Positions 52,433-62,144 of a DNA stretch of 64,000 nucleotides are shown here, one piece after another. Under the pieces are notes generated by a model. That model was given only the letters and a program-made list of their open reading frames with translations. It made no database searches and was not told the DNA's origin. This stretch comes from Plebeiibacterium marinum. Its GTDB lineage: Bacteria; Bacteroidota; Bacteroidia; Bacteroidales; Marinilabiliaceae. The position numbers and the translations under genes were made by a program. The DNA lies in NCBI RefSeq assembly GCF_026013615.1, contig NZ_JAPDPI010000022.1:1-64000 (forward strand). The letters run 5' to 3'. Every line of letters starts with the position of its first letter. Positions within the stretch are counted from its first letter, which is position 1.

Positions 52433-53494
52433 TTACAAACTATTAATAATCCCATCGTAAAACTCAATGTTCTCCTTATTTAAAATATCTATGGGCAGAA
52501 AATAGTTGTTGTTGATTTTTTCTCGTTTGAAAAGAGCATTGAATAAGAGTATTACAGCATTGTAGCCTTGGTTTTTCGATTGTTGGGCAATTAAAAACCG
52601 GATGTATCCTTCTTTTACTAATTCCAGATTTTCTTCAAGAGTATCAAAGCCTATAACAAGGATATTTTTAATATTGTGTTTCTTTAAAATAGAGGCAATT
52701 CTATATGCCCTTGAGTTTGGTACATAAATGATTTTAATGTTTCCAGCAGAGCTTAAAAAGTCCAAAAAGCTTTTTTCATAGTTTTTTTTATCTGCAGAAA
52801 CTTTTACGTAAAAATGCTCAATTCTGCTTTCGTTAATTCCCTTATCGCCAAAGTAGTCCGTAAATCCTTCAATTCTGGATTGTAAATGTGAATATTCTTG
52901 CATTTCACCTGAAATATAGGCAATCAATATTTTATCATTGGCGTTTAGAGCAAGGTCGCACAAGCTGGCAGCTACTTTACCGGCAGAGTAGGCTTCCTGT
53001 CCAACAAAAGAAAGAGGTTTTAGTTCTTGCTGGAAAATGTTTAAATGGATAAAAGGAATATTATTCTTTTGTAGTGAGTTTGCAAAAGTTACTGAGGGTT
53101 CCCTGAACATAGGTACATAAACCACCCCGTTGGGATTTAAAGCCAATGCTTTTTGACAAGCCTCTTCAAATGAAGTAGCCTGAGAGGAAAAAAATACTTT
53201 GCTAATTCTAACCTTAAAAACACTTAGCTCGTTAATGGCTTTTTGTATACCGGCAACAGGTCTTGACCAGTATTTTGTTTCTTCGGGATTGGGTAATAAG
53301 CATACAATGTGAAGTTCTTTTTTCATGGCAAGATTTCTTGCCAGGATGTCAGGAGCATAGCCTAATTCTTTCAGTGCTTTTTTTACTTTCTCTTCAGCCT
53401 TTTTTGAAACTTTACCCCTATTGTGTAAGATACGGTCAACTGTACCTGTGGAAACTTCAGCCTTTTTTGCTATGTCAATAATCCTAACCTTCAT
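52433..53494 (-). CDS. LacI-family transcriptional regulator, probable regulator of uxaBA
   Basis: 353 aa. The HTH KVRIIDIAKKAEVSTGTVDRILHNRGKVSKKAEEKVKKALKELGY is a typical LacI headpiece, with the GTVDRILHNRGKVS recognition helix in a variant form. The C-terminal sugar-binding domain (HIVCLLPNPEETKYWSRPVAGIQKAINELS) has a periplasmic-binding-protein fold. The gene lies next to uxaA and uxaB on the same strand, and two near-palindromic sites with a central CG lie upstream of uxaB. It is likely the hexuronate-responsive repressor. The inducer is inferred. Confidence 0.85.
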   Translation of the reverse strand: MKVRIIDIAKKAEVSTGTVDRILHNRGKVSKKAEEKVKKALKELGYAPDILARNLAMKKELHIVCLLPNPEETKYWSRPVAGIQKAINELSVFKVRISKVFFSSQATSFEEACQKALALNPNGVVYVPMFREPSVTFANSLQKNNIPFIHLNIFQQELKPLSFVGQEAYSAGKVAASLCDLALNANDKILIAYISGEMQEYSHLQSRIEGFTDYFGDKGINESRIEHFYVKVSADKKNYEKSFLDFLSSAGNIKIIYVPNSRAYRIASILKKHNIKNILVIGFDTLEENLELVKEGYIRFLIAQQSKNQGYNAVILLFNALFKREKINNNYFLPIDILNKENIEFYDGIINSL

Positions 53495-53583
53495 ATTATA
53501 CCATTAATTGGTATTGTTTTTAATAATCTAATGCACAAAAGAAGCAAAATTTTACCAAATCAAGATGATTATTATTAATCATT

Positions 53584-53632
53584 TACCATAAGATATGAAT
53601 CCGGTGTATAGAGGATTCATATCTTTATGGTA
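53584..53632. terminator. Long hairpin between uxaA and the LacI regulator
   Basis: ACCATAAGATATGAATCC pairs with GGATTCATATCTtTATGGT (18 pairs, one bulge). It lies downstream of uxaA on the minus strand and upstream of the regulator gene. No T-run follows, so it may be an mRNA-end hairpin or attenuator. Confidence 0.5.
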
Positions 53633-53712
53633 TAAATATTGAGTTGTAAAATTTATACTTTTTAAATTGCAAATTGCTAACTGATCACTTTTGAATTAAT
53701 AATTGATCATTG

Positions 53713-55221
53713 TCAAAGCGTTACGCCACTTTTAAATATGGCAATTTCACGATAGCCATTTATCTCGTTTCTTGTTTTTGTTCCGCTGGCAACATCTAAA
53801 ACAAAATCTATAAACTCATTGCTCAGGTCTTCCATACTCACACCTTCAACCAGTTTGCCGGCATTAAAGTCAATCCAGTTTTCCTTGTGATTCGCCAATT
53901 GAGAGTTCGTGGCAATTTTCACCGTAGGTATAAAGCCTCCAAATGGTGTTCCTCTACCTGTAGTGAATAGTACCATTTGACATCCGCACATACCTAATGT
54001 TGTGGTTGCAACAAGGTCGTTGCCAGGTGCGCTAATCAGGTTTAATCCCGAAGTTTTTATACGTTCAGTATGTTTGAGTACGTCCTTAACTTTACTATTC
54101 CCAGCCTTCATTGTACAGCCCAATGATTTGTCTTCGAGTGTTGTAATACCACCATTTTTGTTGCCGGGTGAAGGGTTCTCATAGATGACCTGATTATGAC
54201 GTTTATAGTAATTTTTAAAGTCGTTGATCATATCTACGGTCTTTTGAAAAACTTCCTTACTTTCACAGCGGTTCATTAAGATGGTTTCAGCTCCGAACAT
54301 CTCAGGTACCTCGGTAAGAACACTCGTTCCGCCATAATGAATAACATAGTCGGAAACTTTACCCAGCATTGGATTGGCTGTGATGCCGCTGAACCCATCG
54401 GAACCGCCGCATTCAAGACCTAATCTAAGTTTTGACAGAGGCTGTTCTGTCCGGCAGTCTGTCTTCATGGTTTCAAAGAGTTCCGATACAATTCCAACAC
54501 CCGTTAAAACTTCATCCTTTAATTCCTGGGTTGTTATAAACTTGATTCTTGAAGCGTCATATTCACCTAGTGCTTCCTTAAAAGCACTTACCTGGTTGTT
54601 TTCGCATCCAAGACCAATTACCAATACAGCACCGGCATTAGGATGTTGTACTATATTGCGAAGCGTTTCTCGGGTGTTGATATGGTCATCGCCCATTTGG
54701 GAACAACCATAGTTGTGAGGAAAAGTGTATATGCCATCAAAGTTCTCCAACTCATCAAAGAATATGCCTGATTTCATACATTGTTCGGTAAACTTTTTAG
54801 CTATCGTTTCCGAAACTCCGTTAACACAACCTACAGTTGGAATAATCCAAAGCTCGTTTCTGATACCAACCTCGCCATTGGCTCGTTCATAACCTTGAAA
54901 AGATTTTTCCTCCAACTTGACTTCAACATCGCATGAAACAGGTTCGTAACAATATTCCAAAATATCACCAAGGCCGGTTTTAGTATTGTGAACATGAACA
55001 TGTGATCCCACGCTAATATTTTCCCTGGCTACACCTATCGAGCTGCCATATTTTAAAACAGGCTCACCTATTTTAATAGGTGCAATTGCAATTTTATGTG
55101 CTTGCGGAATATCAGATAAAACCGTAATGTTATTGCCATCAACTTCAAAACAGGTTCCTTTACTTACAGGTTCAAGTGCAACTACTACATTGTCACCAGG
55201 TTGAATATGTAAATATTTCAT
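53713..55221 (-). CDS. uxaA: Altronate dehydratase
   Basis: 502 aa, full length for UxaA. It converts D-altronate to 2-keto-3-deoxygluconate. The N-terminal SAF-type domain (MKYLHIQPGDNVVVALEPVSKGT) precedes the main domain with GYERANGEVGIRNELWIIPTVGCVN, FPHNYGCSQMGDDHINTRETL and GLECGGSDGFSGITANPMLG. The latter region supplies the Cys/His ligands for the metal cofactor. It follows uxaB, 9 bp away, in a minus-strand operon with the regulator beyond. UxaC is not in the window. Confidence 0.95.
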   Translation of the reverse strand: MKYLHIQPGDNVVVALEPVSKGTCFEVDGNNITVLSDIPQAHKIAIAPIKIGEPVLKYGSSIGVARENISVGSHVHVHNTKTGLGDILEYCYEPVSCDVEVKLEEKSFQGYERANGEVGIRNELWIIPTVGCVNGVSETIAKKFTEQCMKSGIFFDELENFDGIYTFPHNYGCSQMGDDHINTRETLRNIVQHPNAGAVLVIGLGCENNQVSAFKEALGEYDASRIKFITTQELKDEVLTGVGIVSELFETMKTDCRTEQPLSKLRLGLECGGSDGFSGITANPMLGKVSDYVIHYGGTSVLTEVPEMFGAETILMNRCESKEVFQKTVDMINDFKNYYKRHNQVIYENPSPGNKNGGITTLEDKSLGCTMKAGNSKVKDVLKHTERIKTSGLNLISAPGNDLVATTTLGMCGCQMVLFTTGRGTPFGGFIPTVKIATNSQLANHKENWIDFNAGKLVEGVSMEDLSNEFIDFVLDVASGTKTRNEINGYREIAIFKSGVTL

Positions 55222-55230
55222 GATGTCTTA

Positions 55231-56670
55231 TTAAAATGATTTCTCAATAGCCACTTTTATTCCATCTTCAACAATGCTCTTAACGCAACCAGCTACTTTG
55301 TCAGCCAATCCTTCAACTTCGGCAAGGTTTACACCCCAAATTTTTTCATTGTTGATAATTACTTTTGTTATTTCTTCAGGAGATTTGCCTGAATTCCATT
55401 CTCCTTGTATGAAATCAACATATTCAGGAGTGTCTTTTATCTCAAATGATAAACCATTATATTCTCCTTTATATAAAACAATAAGGGCAGCTAATGAAAA
55501 AGTTATTTTTTCAGGTAGTTTTCCAGTTCTGTTTAAACTATCAAGTAAAGAAGGGTAATCACGGGTTATCCATTTTGAAATTGAGTTAAGGGAAATGTCC
55601 TTTAAGAAATGGCGGATGTATGGATTGAAGAAACGTTCTAAAATCTCAGCTGCAAATTTTTTAAGGGCTTCTGTTTCTCCATGTATATTAGGTATCACTT
55701 CATTGTCTACCATATCAAGGATGAACTTTGATAGTGTTTTATCATCAAACGCTTCTTTAACGGTTTGGTGTCCACTTAATAATCCTACAGGAACCAGAGC
55801 AGTGTGTGATCCATTCAGGATACGGACTTTTTTGTCCCTGAATTGGGTCATGTCATCAAGCCAAACTACATTCAATCCCGCTTTATCAAATGGGAATTGC
55901 TCCCTTACTTTTTGTGGGGCTTCAATGGCCCATAGGTGAAAATATTCACCAACAACCACTAAGTTATCTTCGTATCCAAGCTCCTCTTGAATTTCTTTGA
56001 TGTTGTCCTTAGGGAATCCAGGAACAATCCTGTCGACTAATGTGCTGCAGAAATTACAATTGTTGTTAATCCAGTCTATAAACTCTTGTTCTAAATTGTT
56101 TTGTTCAGCAAGTTCAAGTACAATTTCGTTTAAAACTCTTGCATTCTTGTCAATTAATTCGCAGCAAAAGAAGGTAAGTCCTTTGTCGGCATCTCCGTTA
56201 AAATGTTTAAATCTTTGGTAAAGCAATTGACAAACTTTTCCAGGAAAAGATTTTGGAGGAAGCGCGTGTATGTCTTCATTTTCTACTCTTGTAATCCCGG
56301 CCTCTGTTGTGTTCGATACAACAAGTTCTAATTCTGGTTTCAAAAAGTACTCTTTGTATGCCTCGTAATTACTGTAGGGATTTACAGAGTCCATAATACA
56401 ATCGATCAGTTCGGTCTCTTTTGCCGGTTTTCCATCTTTAATTCCTTGAAGGGATACATGGTATAGGTTGTCTTGTTTTTGTAATAAATCAACCATTCCA
56501 TATTCCAATGGTTGAACTACAACAACACCGCTGTTAAAATCAATGGCCTTATTGGCTTTGTGTATCATCCAATCAACAAAGGCTCTTAAAAAATTGCCTT
56601 CTCCAAATTGTATTACTTTAACTGGGTATTCAGATCTGCCAGGGTGATTTGCTTTGTTTAATGCCTTCAT
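55231..56670 (-). CDS. uxaB: Tagaturonate reductase (altronate oxidoreductase)
   Basis: 479 aa, family length. It reduces tagaturonate to altronate with NADH. The N-terminal VKVIQFGEGNFLRAFVDWMI is the dinucleotide-binding opening of the mannitol dehydrogenase/UxaB family. LTFFCCELIDKNARVLNEIVLELA and VVGEYFHLWAIEAP follow, then the catalytic Lys in RDKKVRILNGSHTALVPVGLL. It is the first gene of the uxaB-uxaA operon, preceded by a -7 element and two operator-like sites. Confidence 0.95.
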   Translation of the reverse strand: MKALNKANHPGRSEYPVKVIQFGEGNFLRAFVDWMIHKANKAIDFNSGVVVVQPLEYGMVDLLQKQDNLYHVSLQGIKDGKPAKETELIDCIMDSVNPYSNYEAYKEYFLKPELELVVSNTTEAGITRVENEDIHALPPKSFPGKVCQLLYQRFKHFNGDADKGLTFFCCELIDKNARVLNEIVLELAEQNNLEQEFIDWINNNCNFCSTLVDRIVPGFPKDNIKEIQEELGYEDNLVVVGEYFHLWAIEAPQKVREQFPFDKAGLNVVWLDDMTQFRDKKVRILNGSHTALVPVGLLSGHQTVKEAFDDKTLSKFILDMVDNEVIPNIHGETEALKKFAAEILERFFNPYIRHFLKDISLNSISKWITRDYPSLLDSLNRTGKLPEKITFSLAALIVLYKGEYNGLSFEIKDTPEYVDFIQGEWNSGKSPEEITKVIINNEKIWGVNLAEVEGLADKVAGCVKSIVEDGIKVAIEKSF

Positions 56671-56707
56671 AACTAACTTGTATTTTGGTTTTTATTATTT
56701 CTAAATG

Positions 56708-56740
56708 CAAATATACAACAAAAATGTGCACGCACACAAA
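56708..56740 (-). promoter_or_regulatory. Candidate uxaB promoter (minus strand TTTG-N21-TATATTTG)
   Basis: On the plus strand CAAATATA (56708-56715) is the complement of TATATTTG, a match to TAnnTTTG. CAAA (56737-56740) is the complement of a -33 TTTG, with a gap of 21 nt. The leader to uxaB would be about 30 nt. The first operator lies between the two boxes. Confidence 0.55.
56725..56738. promoter_or_regulatory. LacI-type operator 1 upstream of uxaB (TGTGCACGCACACA)
   Basis: A near-palindrome with a central CG sits inside the promoter spacer. Its second copy (TGTGTACGCACACA, 56757-56770) is 32 bp upstream centre to centre, about three helical turns. Both fit the operator form of LacI-family repressors. 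Confidence 0.6.
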
Positions 56741-56756
56741 TATTATTTATTAAAAG

Positions 56757-56770
56757 TGTGTACGCACACA
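56757..56770. promoter_or_regulatory. LacI-type operator 2 upstream of uxaB (TGTGTACGCACACA)
   Basis: This differs from operator 1 at only one base and has the same central CG. The 32-bp spacing to operator 1 would place two repressor dimers on the same face of the DNA. Confidence 0.6.
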
Positions 56771-56938
56771 TTTGTTAAGTTTGTATATGACTTGATACCT
56801 GTTTGACTAATATTATTTTATATGGGAATCAATAGTTTTTATCTCTTATACAATAATTGATAAATGCATATTTGCCTTAATTTACGTTTGCTTTGTAAAT
56901 TTTTAATTATTTTCGTCCGTTAATTCATTAGTTAAGGT

Positions 56939-58060
56939 ATGAGTATTCGAGTTGAAGAGGTTATAAATCAGTCGCAAAGGAAAATATTTGTTGATTTCCC
57001 TTACCAATTATATAGGAACAATAAATATTGGGTTCCTCCTATTAAAGCCGATGAACTTAGTTCGATTGTGCCCGGGAAGAATCCGGCTTTTGATTTTTGT
57101 AAAGCGAAATTTTGGTTGGCTTATAAAGGTAATAAAGTTGTTGGTAGGGTAGGGGCTATTGTAAACGATTTATGGATTGAAAAGATAGAGGAAAATATTG
57201 GGCGAATTACCCGTTTAGAGTTTGTTGATGATTTTGAGGTTGTAAAAGTACTTATGGAAACAGCTGAAGCTTACCTGAAATCTCAAGGTATGACGGGAGT
57301 GATGGGGCCATTGGGATTTTCAAATCTTGATCATTCAGGTGTTTTAGTTGAGGGACAGGATTGGTTGCCTAGTATGGCCAGTGATTATCATTTTGCTTAT
57401 TATCAGCACCATATTGAAAAACTGGGTTATACAAAAGAAATAGATTGGCTGGAGTTTCGGATTACTTTTCCTGAATCGCTTCCTGATAAGGCATTTAAAG
57501 TAGCAGAAATGCTCAAGAAGAGATATGGTTTAAAGGTGTTGAACTTTACAAAACGGGCTGAGTTGGAACCTTATCGTGAAATGATATTTAAAGTGTTTAA
57601 CGAGGCTTTTGCCGGGTTGTTTGGTACTTTCAGGTTGCCGGATAAAATGGTTGACTATTATATCAATAAGTATTTCCCTTCGTTAAATCCGAGATATGTA
57701 AAAATAGTTTTAGATAAGGAAGACCAATTAGCAGGTTTTTTGGTTGCAATACCCTCTCTTTCTGAAGCATTGCAAAAAGCAAAAGGGAAATTGTTTCCTT
57801 TTGGATGGTGGCATTTGAAAAAGGCGTTGGATAAACCCAAAGAAATGGATTTAATGCTTACAGGAGTGCGGCCTGAATTTCAAAAAATGGGATTGGCTGC
57901 CTTGCTGATGAATGAATTATGGAATACTGCCAATAGTGATGGAGTGAGGTTTGTTGAAACAACCGGAATGCTTGAGAACAACCATGTGGCTATACAAATG
58001 TGGAAGTCGTTTGATCATATACAACATAAGAGAAAGCGTTGTTATAAGAAAAGCTTTTAG
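56939..58060 (+). CDS. GNAT-like N-acetyltransferase of unknown substrate
   Basis: 373 aa. The N-terminal part (DFPYQLYRNNKYWVPPIKADELSSI) and the central FWLAYKGNKVVGRVGAIVN are typical of a Bacteroidota family of large GNAT-like proteins. The C-terminal MLTGVRPEFQKMGLAALLMNELWNTA carries the acetyl-CoA loop (RPEFQKMGLAALL). Substrate unknown. It converges on rpe, with a long hairpin overlapping both gene ends. Confidence 0.75.
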   Translation: MSIRVEEVINQSQRKIFVDFPYQLYRNNKYWVPPIKADELSSIVPGKNPAFDFCKAKFWLAYKGNKVVGRVGAIVNDLWIEKIEENIGRITRLEFVDDFEVVKVLMETAEAYLKSQGMTGVMGPLGFSNLDHSGVLVEGQDWLPSMASDYHFAYYQHHIEKLGYTKEIDWLEFRITFPESLPDKAFKVAEMLKKRYGLKVLNFTKRAELEPYREMIFKVFNEAFAGLFGTFRLPDKMVDYYINKYFPSLNPRYVKIVLDKEDQLAGFLVAIPSLSEALQKAKGKLFPFGWWHLKKALDKPKEMDLMLTGVRPEFQKMGLAALLMNELWNTANSDGVRFVETTGMLENNHVAIQMWKSFDHIQHKRKRCYKKSF

Positions 58061-58130
58061 TTGATTGGTCAATGGTCAATAGTCAAAGGTTATAGATGAC
58101 TATTGACCGATGACCAATGACTTTAAGCTT
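58051..58130. terminator. Very long hairpin overlapping the ends of two convergent genes
   Basis: AAGCTTTTAGTTGATTGGTCAATGGTCAATAGTC pairs, with a few mismatches, with the reverse complement of GACTATTGACCGATGACCAATGACTTTAAGCTT. The arms begin within the last codons of the GNAT gene and end on the rpe stop. The GGTCAATGGTCAATAGTC word is typical filler in this genome's gaps. It likely terminates transcription both ways. Confidence 0.6.
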
Positions 58131-58803
58131 ATTTGGAAGGAGGAGGTGACGGTAAAAAGTGCTTTAATTCGTGCACGGCATCTATTGGATTGGGTGCATT
58201 AAATACTGCGCTTCCAGCCACAAGCACATCAGCTCCTGCATTGATAAGTTGTTGGGCATTGGCAATAGTTACTCCACCATCCACCTGAATTAGTGCCCTG
58301 CTGCTTTTTCTTTCAATAAGGTTCTTTAGATCTGCTAACTTTTTATAAGTGTTGTCAATAAATTTTTGACCGCCAAATCCTGGATTAACAGACATAAGAA
58401 GTACCAAATCAACCTCATTAATTATTTCTTCAAGCAAAAATACAGGAGTGTGTGGATTTAAGGTAACGCCGGCTTGCATGCCCTCCTTCTTTATGGCATC
58501 AATGGTTCTGTGTAAGTGGGTGCAGGCCTCATAATGAACATTAAGTAAATCTGCACCGGCTTCTTTAAAATCCTTGATAAACTTGTCGGGTTCCACTATC
58601 ATTAAATGAACATCGAAAGGTTTGTCAATGTGTGGACGCAGGCTTTTAATTACAGGTATGCCAAATGAGATATTTGGGACAAAAACACCGTCCATTATAT
58701 CGAGGTGTAACCAGTCTGCTTCACTTTTGTTAATTATTTCTATTTGCGACTCCATTTTAGCAAAATCAGCAGCTAAAAGTGAGGGAGCAATTAAATGTTT
58801 CAT
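58129..58803 (-). CDS. rpe: Ribulose-phosphate 3-epimerase
   Basis: 224 aa, the usual size. It interconverts ribulose 5-phosphate and xylulose 5-phosphate in the pentose phosphate pathway. The TIM-barrel signatures are APSLLAADFAKMESQIE, WLHLDIMDGVFVPNISFG (with the metal-binding His-Asp), FDVHLMIVEP, LLMSVNPGFGGQKFI and IQVDGGVTIANAQQL. Convergent with the GNAT gene, and separated from rpoD by a terminator. Confidence 0.96.
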   Translation of the reverse strand: MKHLIAPSLLAADFAKMESQIEIINKSEADWLHLDIMDGVFVPNISFGIPVIKSLRPHIDKPFDVHLMIVEPDKFIKDFKEAGADLLNVHYEACTHLHRTIDAIKKEGMQAGVTLNPHTPVFLLEEIINEVDLVLLMSVNPGFGGQKFIDNTYKKLADLKNLIERKSSRALIQVDGGVTIANAQQLINAGADVLVAGSAVFNAPNPIDAVHELKHFLPSPPPSK

Positions 58804-58860
58804 TTTACATGCAGGTTTATATGAAAATTTTGTGCAAAAGTACTATAAAAGATCAATGTA

Positions 58861-58897
58861 AAAAAAGGAATAGTCTTAGAAGGACCATTCCTTTTTT
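58861..58897 (-). terminator. Terminator of rpoD
   Basis: AAAAAAGGAATaGTC pairs with GACcATTCCTTTTTT around TTAGAAG, with A- and T-runs on the outside. On the minus strand it follows rpoD with a T-run; it is symmetric and may work both ways. Confidence 0.8.
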
Positions 58898-58942
58898 ATA
58901 TAATATCTTTATTTGTTTTGTATGTTGAAGTGATTCAGGTTT

Positions 58943-59806
58943 TTATCCCAGATAAGATCTTAGTATTTTACTTCTGTATGTATGTTTTAGTCTTTTTATT
59001 GCTTTTTCTTTAATTTGTCGAACTCTTTCCCTTGTTAAATTAAAAAGGTTTCCTATTTCTTCGAGAGAATAAGGGGGTTCACCCTTTAGTCCATAATACA
59101 ATCTGATAATGTCGGCTTCTCTTGCAGATAAAGTTGATAAGGATCTGTCAATTTCTCTTCTTAAAGAGTCGTTTAATAATTTATTGTCAGGACTTATTGA
59201 ATCTGAAGATAATATGGTGTCATACATATTATTGTCTTCATCTTTGCGAAGAGGGGCATCCATCGAAATGTGCTTATTCATGGCACGTAAAGATTCTTTA
59301 ACTTCTTTTGGTGCAAGGTTTAATGTAGCAGCAATTTCTTCAGACGTAGGTTCTCTTTGGTATTCCTGCTCCAGGATTGCAAAAGTGTTGTTAACTTTGT
59401 TCATGGAGCCTATTTTGTTCAGGGGCAGGCGAACAATTCTGGCCTGCTCAGCCAGGGCTTGCAATATTGATTGTCTGATCCACCAGACTGCATATGATAT
59501 AAATTTAAATCCTCTTGTTTCGTCAAATCGTTGAGCAGCTTTTATAAGCCCAAGGTTACCTTCGTTAATCAAATCGGGTAAGCTCAAACCTTGGTTTTGG
59601 TATTGTTTACTAACGGATACAACAAATCGTAAATTGGCATTTATCAGCTTTTCAAGAGCTGGCTGATCACCATCTTTTATCCTTTTGGCTAGTTTCACTT
59701 CCTCTTCTGCGGATAGCAATTTAACCTTTCCTATCTCGTGTAAATATTTATCCAGAGAGGGGGTTTCCCTATTTGTAACTTGTTTAGTTATTTTGAGTTG
59801 TCTCAT
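58943..59806 (-). CDS. rpoD: Primary RNA polymerase sigma factor, short Bacteroidota type
   Basis: 287 aa. It lacks region 1.1, as Bacteroidota primary sigma factors do, and starts near region 1.2 ([27 protein letters not shown]). Region 2 is [57 protein letters not shown], and region 4 is [22 protein letters not shown]. It directs RNA polymerase to the TTTG/TAnnTTTG promoters found in this window. Divergent from rho. Confidence 0.95.
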   Translation of the reverse strand: MRQLKITKQVTNRETPSLDKYLHEIGKVKLLSAEEEVKLAKRIKDGDQPALEKLINANLRFVVSVSKQYQNQGLSLPDLINEGNLGLIKAAQRFDETRGFKFISYAVWWIRQSILQALAEQARIVRLPLNKIGSMNKVNNTFAILEQEYQREPTSEEIAATLNLAPKEVKESLRAMNKHISMDAPLRKDEDNNMYDTILSSDSISPDNKLLNDSLRREIDRSLSTLSAREADIIRLYYGLKGEPPYSLEEIGNLFNLTRERVRQIKEKAIKRLKHTYRSKILRSYLG

Positions 59807-59944
59807 GCTGAAATGTTGGTTAGTCCCTAAGTTTTAGTAAATATAACAAAAAAAAGATGCGTTTTGTTTTTAATAAGTAAAAATGTCAATCCATTCCATG
59901 AATAGGCCGATTTGTTACGTAAAACAATATTTAATTAAATTTAT

Positions 59945-59976
59945 TTTGTGGAATACATATAATATCATTAAGTTTG
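59945..59976 (+). promoter_or_regulatory. rho promoter: TTTG-N20-TAAGTTTG
   Basis: TTTG (59945-59948) and TAAGTTTG (59969-59976) fit the Bacteroidota -33/-7 pattern with a 20-nt gap. The leader to rho would be about 135 nt, long enough for autoregulation. This is the main feature of the 312-bp rpoD-rho gap. Confidence 0.6.
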
Positions 59977-60118
59977 TGGCATAATCTTCTGGGCAAGTTT
60001 CTTAATTACAAGAAATATAGAGCCGTATCAGGACAAAATCATTATAAATTTTTAAAACAACCAGAACGATAGTTCTTCAAATTATTAATTCCCCCAAGAG
60101 AATTTATTGGAAAACATT

Positions 60119-61828
60119 ATGTACGATATTCTTGAATTGAATAAAAAACTCTTAACTGAACTTAAGGATATAGCTAAAGAGTTGAAGATTAAGCGAGTTG
60201 ATTCGTTTAAGAAACAGGATCTGATTTATAAAATTCTTGATGAACAAGCTATTGTTGCATCAGAGAAGAAAAAGACAGAAAAAACTGTTGAAAAGAAACC
60301 AGCAAAAAGAGCAAGGACTACTACAAAGGTTCAAAAAGTAATGCCTGTAAAGAAAACAGAGCAAGCTGAAAAAGTTGCTAAAACTGAGAGGGTTGAAAAG
60401 AAAGCAGATGTGGCTCCGGAACCAAAGGTTAAAACAGAAACTATAGCAGAGAAGCTTGAAGCACAAAGGATAAGGGCTGAGGAGGCTGCCAAAAAGGCGC
60501 AGGAAGAGAAGCGAAAGGAAGAAGAGGCTGAAAAGCTTGCTGCGCAAAAGAAGCAAGAGGAAAAAGAAAAGACAAAAGAGTCGTCGGCTTTTGAAGGAAA
60601 ACGTCATCGTCAGGGTGATGATAATGGGAAAAGGCGACAGTTTGATAATAGGGGTAAGGACAATCAGCAAAAAAGACAAGATAAGCAACAGGATAAAGCC
60701 TTCGATTTTGATGGTATTATTTCTGCATCCGGTGTTCTTGAAATTATGCAGGATGGATACGGCTTTTTAAGATCATCTGATTATAATTACCTTAACTCAC
60801 CTGATGATATATATGTTTCGCAATCCCAAATTAAATTATTTGGATTAAAGACTGGTGATACTGTATTGGGTTCTATTCGCCCACCAAAAGAAGGTGAAAA
60901 GTATTTTCCACTTATTAAGGTGGAGGAAATTAATGGACGTTCGCCTCAAATTGTACGCGATAGGGTGCCTTTTGATCACCTTACTCCAATTTTCCCAAAT
61001 GAGAAGTTTAAAATTACCGGAAGTGGAAATGACAGTCTTTCGACAAGGGTGGTAGATATGTTTGCTCCTATTGGTAAAGGTCAGCGTGGATTGATTGTTG
61101 CTCAGCCAAAAACAGGTAAAACGGTATTGTTGAAAGAGGTAGCCAATGCTATAGCAGCTAATCATCCTGAAGTTTACATGATTATTTTACTTGTGGATGA
61201 ACGTCCTGAAGAAGTTACGGATATGGCTCGTAGTGTAAATGCTGAAGTGATCTCCTCTACTTTTGATGAGCCGGCAGAGCGTCATGTGAAGGTGGCGAAT
61301 ATTGTTCTGGAAAAAGCAAAACGGATGGTAGAATGTGGCCATGATGTGGTTGTGCTTTTGGATTCAATTACACGTTTAGCCCGTGCATATAATACCGTTT
61401 CTCCGGCATCAGGTAAGGTTCTTTCCGGTGGTGTTGATGCAAATGCCTTACACAAACCTAAGAGGTTTTTTGGAGCAGCTCGTAACATTGAAGATGGTGG
61501 TTCTTTAACCATATTGGCAACTGCGCTTACAGAAACCGGGTCCAAGATGGATGAAGTTATCTTTGAAGAATTTAAGGGAACCGGTAATATGGAGCTTCAG
61601 TTGGATAGGAGATTGGCTAACAAAAGGATTTATCCTGCTGTTGATGTTACCCTTTCAAGCACGCGTAGAGAAGACTTGCTTCTTGAAAGAGAGAGCTTGA
61701 ACAGGATTTGGATACTTAGAAATTACTTGTCGGATATGACTCCTATTGAAGCAATGGACTTTATGCAGGACAAGATGAGGAAAACAAGAAGTAATGAGGA
61801 ATTCTTGATTTCTATGAATGATGATTAG
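60119..61828 (+). CDS. rho: Transcription termination factor Rho
   Basis: 569 aa from ATG ([22 protein letters not shown]). The ORF track begins 12 nt earlier at TTG, but the internal ATG matches known Rho starts. The N-terminal helical domain is followed by a ~150-residue Lys/Glu-rich insertion ([20 protein letters not shown]), typical of Bacteroidota. The OB fold ([22 protein letters not shown]) and ATPase core ([52 protein letters not shown]) follow. It is an RNA-dependent helicase that ends transcription. Single gene with its own terminator. Confidence 0.96.
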   Translation: MYDILELNKKLLTELKDIAKELKIKRVDSFKKQDLIYKILDEQAIVASEKKKTEKTVEKKPAKRARTTTKVQKVMPVKKTEQAEKVAKTERVEKKADVAPEPKVKTETIAEKLEAQRIRAEEAAKKAQEEKRKEEEAEKLAAQKKQEEKEKTKESSAFEGKRHRQGDDNGKRRQFDNRGKDNQQKRQDKQQDKAFDFDGIISASGVLEIMQDGYGFLRSSDYNYLNSPDDIYVSQSQIKLFGLKTGDTVLGSIRPPKEGEKYFPLIKVEEINGRSPQIVRDRVPFDHLTPIFPNEKFKITGSGNDSLSTRVVDMFAPIGKGQRGLIVAQPKTGKTVLLKEVANAIAANHPEVYMIILLVDERPEEVTDMARSVNAEVISSTFDEPAERHVKVANIVLEKAKRMVECGHDVVVLLDSITRLARAYNTVSPASGKVLSGGVDANALHKPKRFFGAARNIEDGGSLTILATALTETGSKMDEVIFEEFKGTGNMELQLDRRLANKRIYPAVDVTLSSTRREDLLLERESLNRIWILRNYLSDMTPIEAMDFMQDKMRKTRSNEEFLISMNDD

Positions 61829-61856
61829 ATTTTTGTAATCAAAATAATAAAAAAAT

Positions 61857-61887
61857 AAGGCTGCTCTTTTTGGGCGGCCTTTTTTTA
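61857..61887 (+). terminator. Intrinsic terminator after rho
   Basis: AAGGCTGCTC pairs with GGGCGGCCTT around a T-rich loop, followed by TTTTTTT. The rest of the 316-bp gap to the next gene is AT-rich and holds only a promoter candidate near 62111. Confidence 0.85.
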
Positions 61888-62086
61888 TTGTGTTTCGGTG
61901 GTGTTGGATTTGCGAGAATATTGAAATGCGAATTTTTGAAAGAGAGGGCTGGAGATAAGTGCTGTTGTTCGTGTTTGTTGCTTTGGAAAGAGAAAATCTT
62001 TTAAAATTGTTAGCTGTGTTTTATATTTATCCACTATTTTTAATAGGTATAAATTACATCTTAAAGATGAAATTGTAATGTGGAGA

Positions 62087-62118
62087 TTGCAATTATTGTA
62101 ATTCAAATTGTACATTTG
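62087..62118 (+). promoter_or_regulatory. Candidate promoter TTG-N21-TACATTTG
   Basis: TACATTTG (62111-62118) is an exact TAnnTTTG, with TTG at 62087. The leader to the downstream GTG start would be about 20 nt. Confidence 0.5.
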
Positions 62119-62144
62119 TTGCCTAAAATTATTGAAACGGTAAA

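Noticed and set aside
59109-59534. Plus-strand ORF of 141 aa opposite rpoD
   Set aside because: Shadow ORF: it lies fully within rpoD on the other strand and has no family features.
60260-60688. Minus-strand 142-aa ORF opposite the Rho insertion
   Set aside because: Its Leu/Phe-rich content is explained by the complement of the Lys/Glu-rich Rho region.
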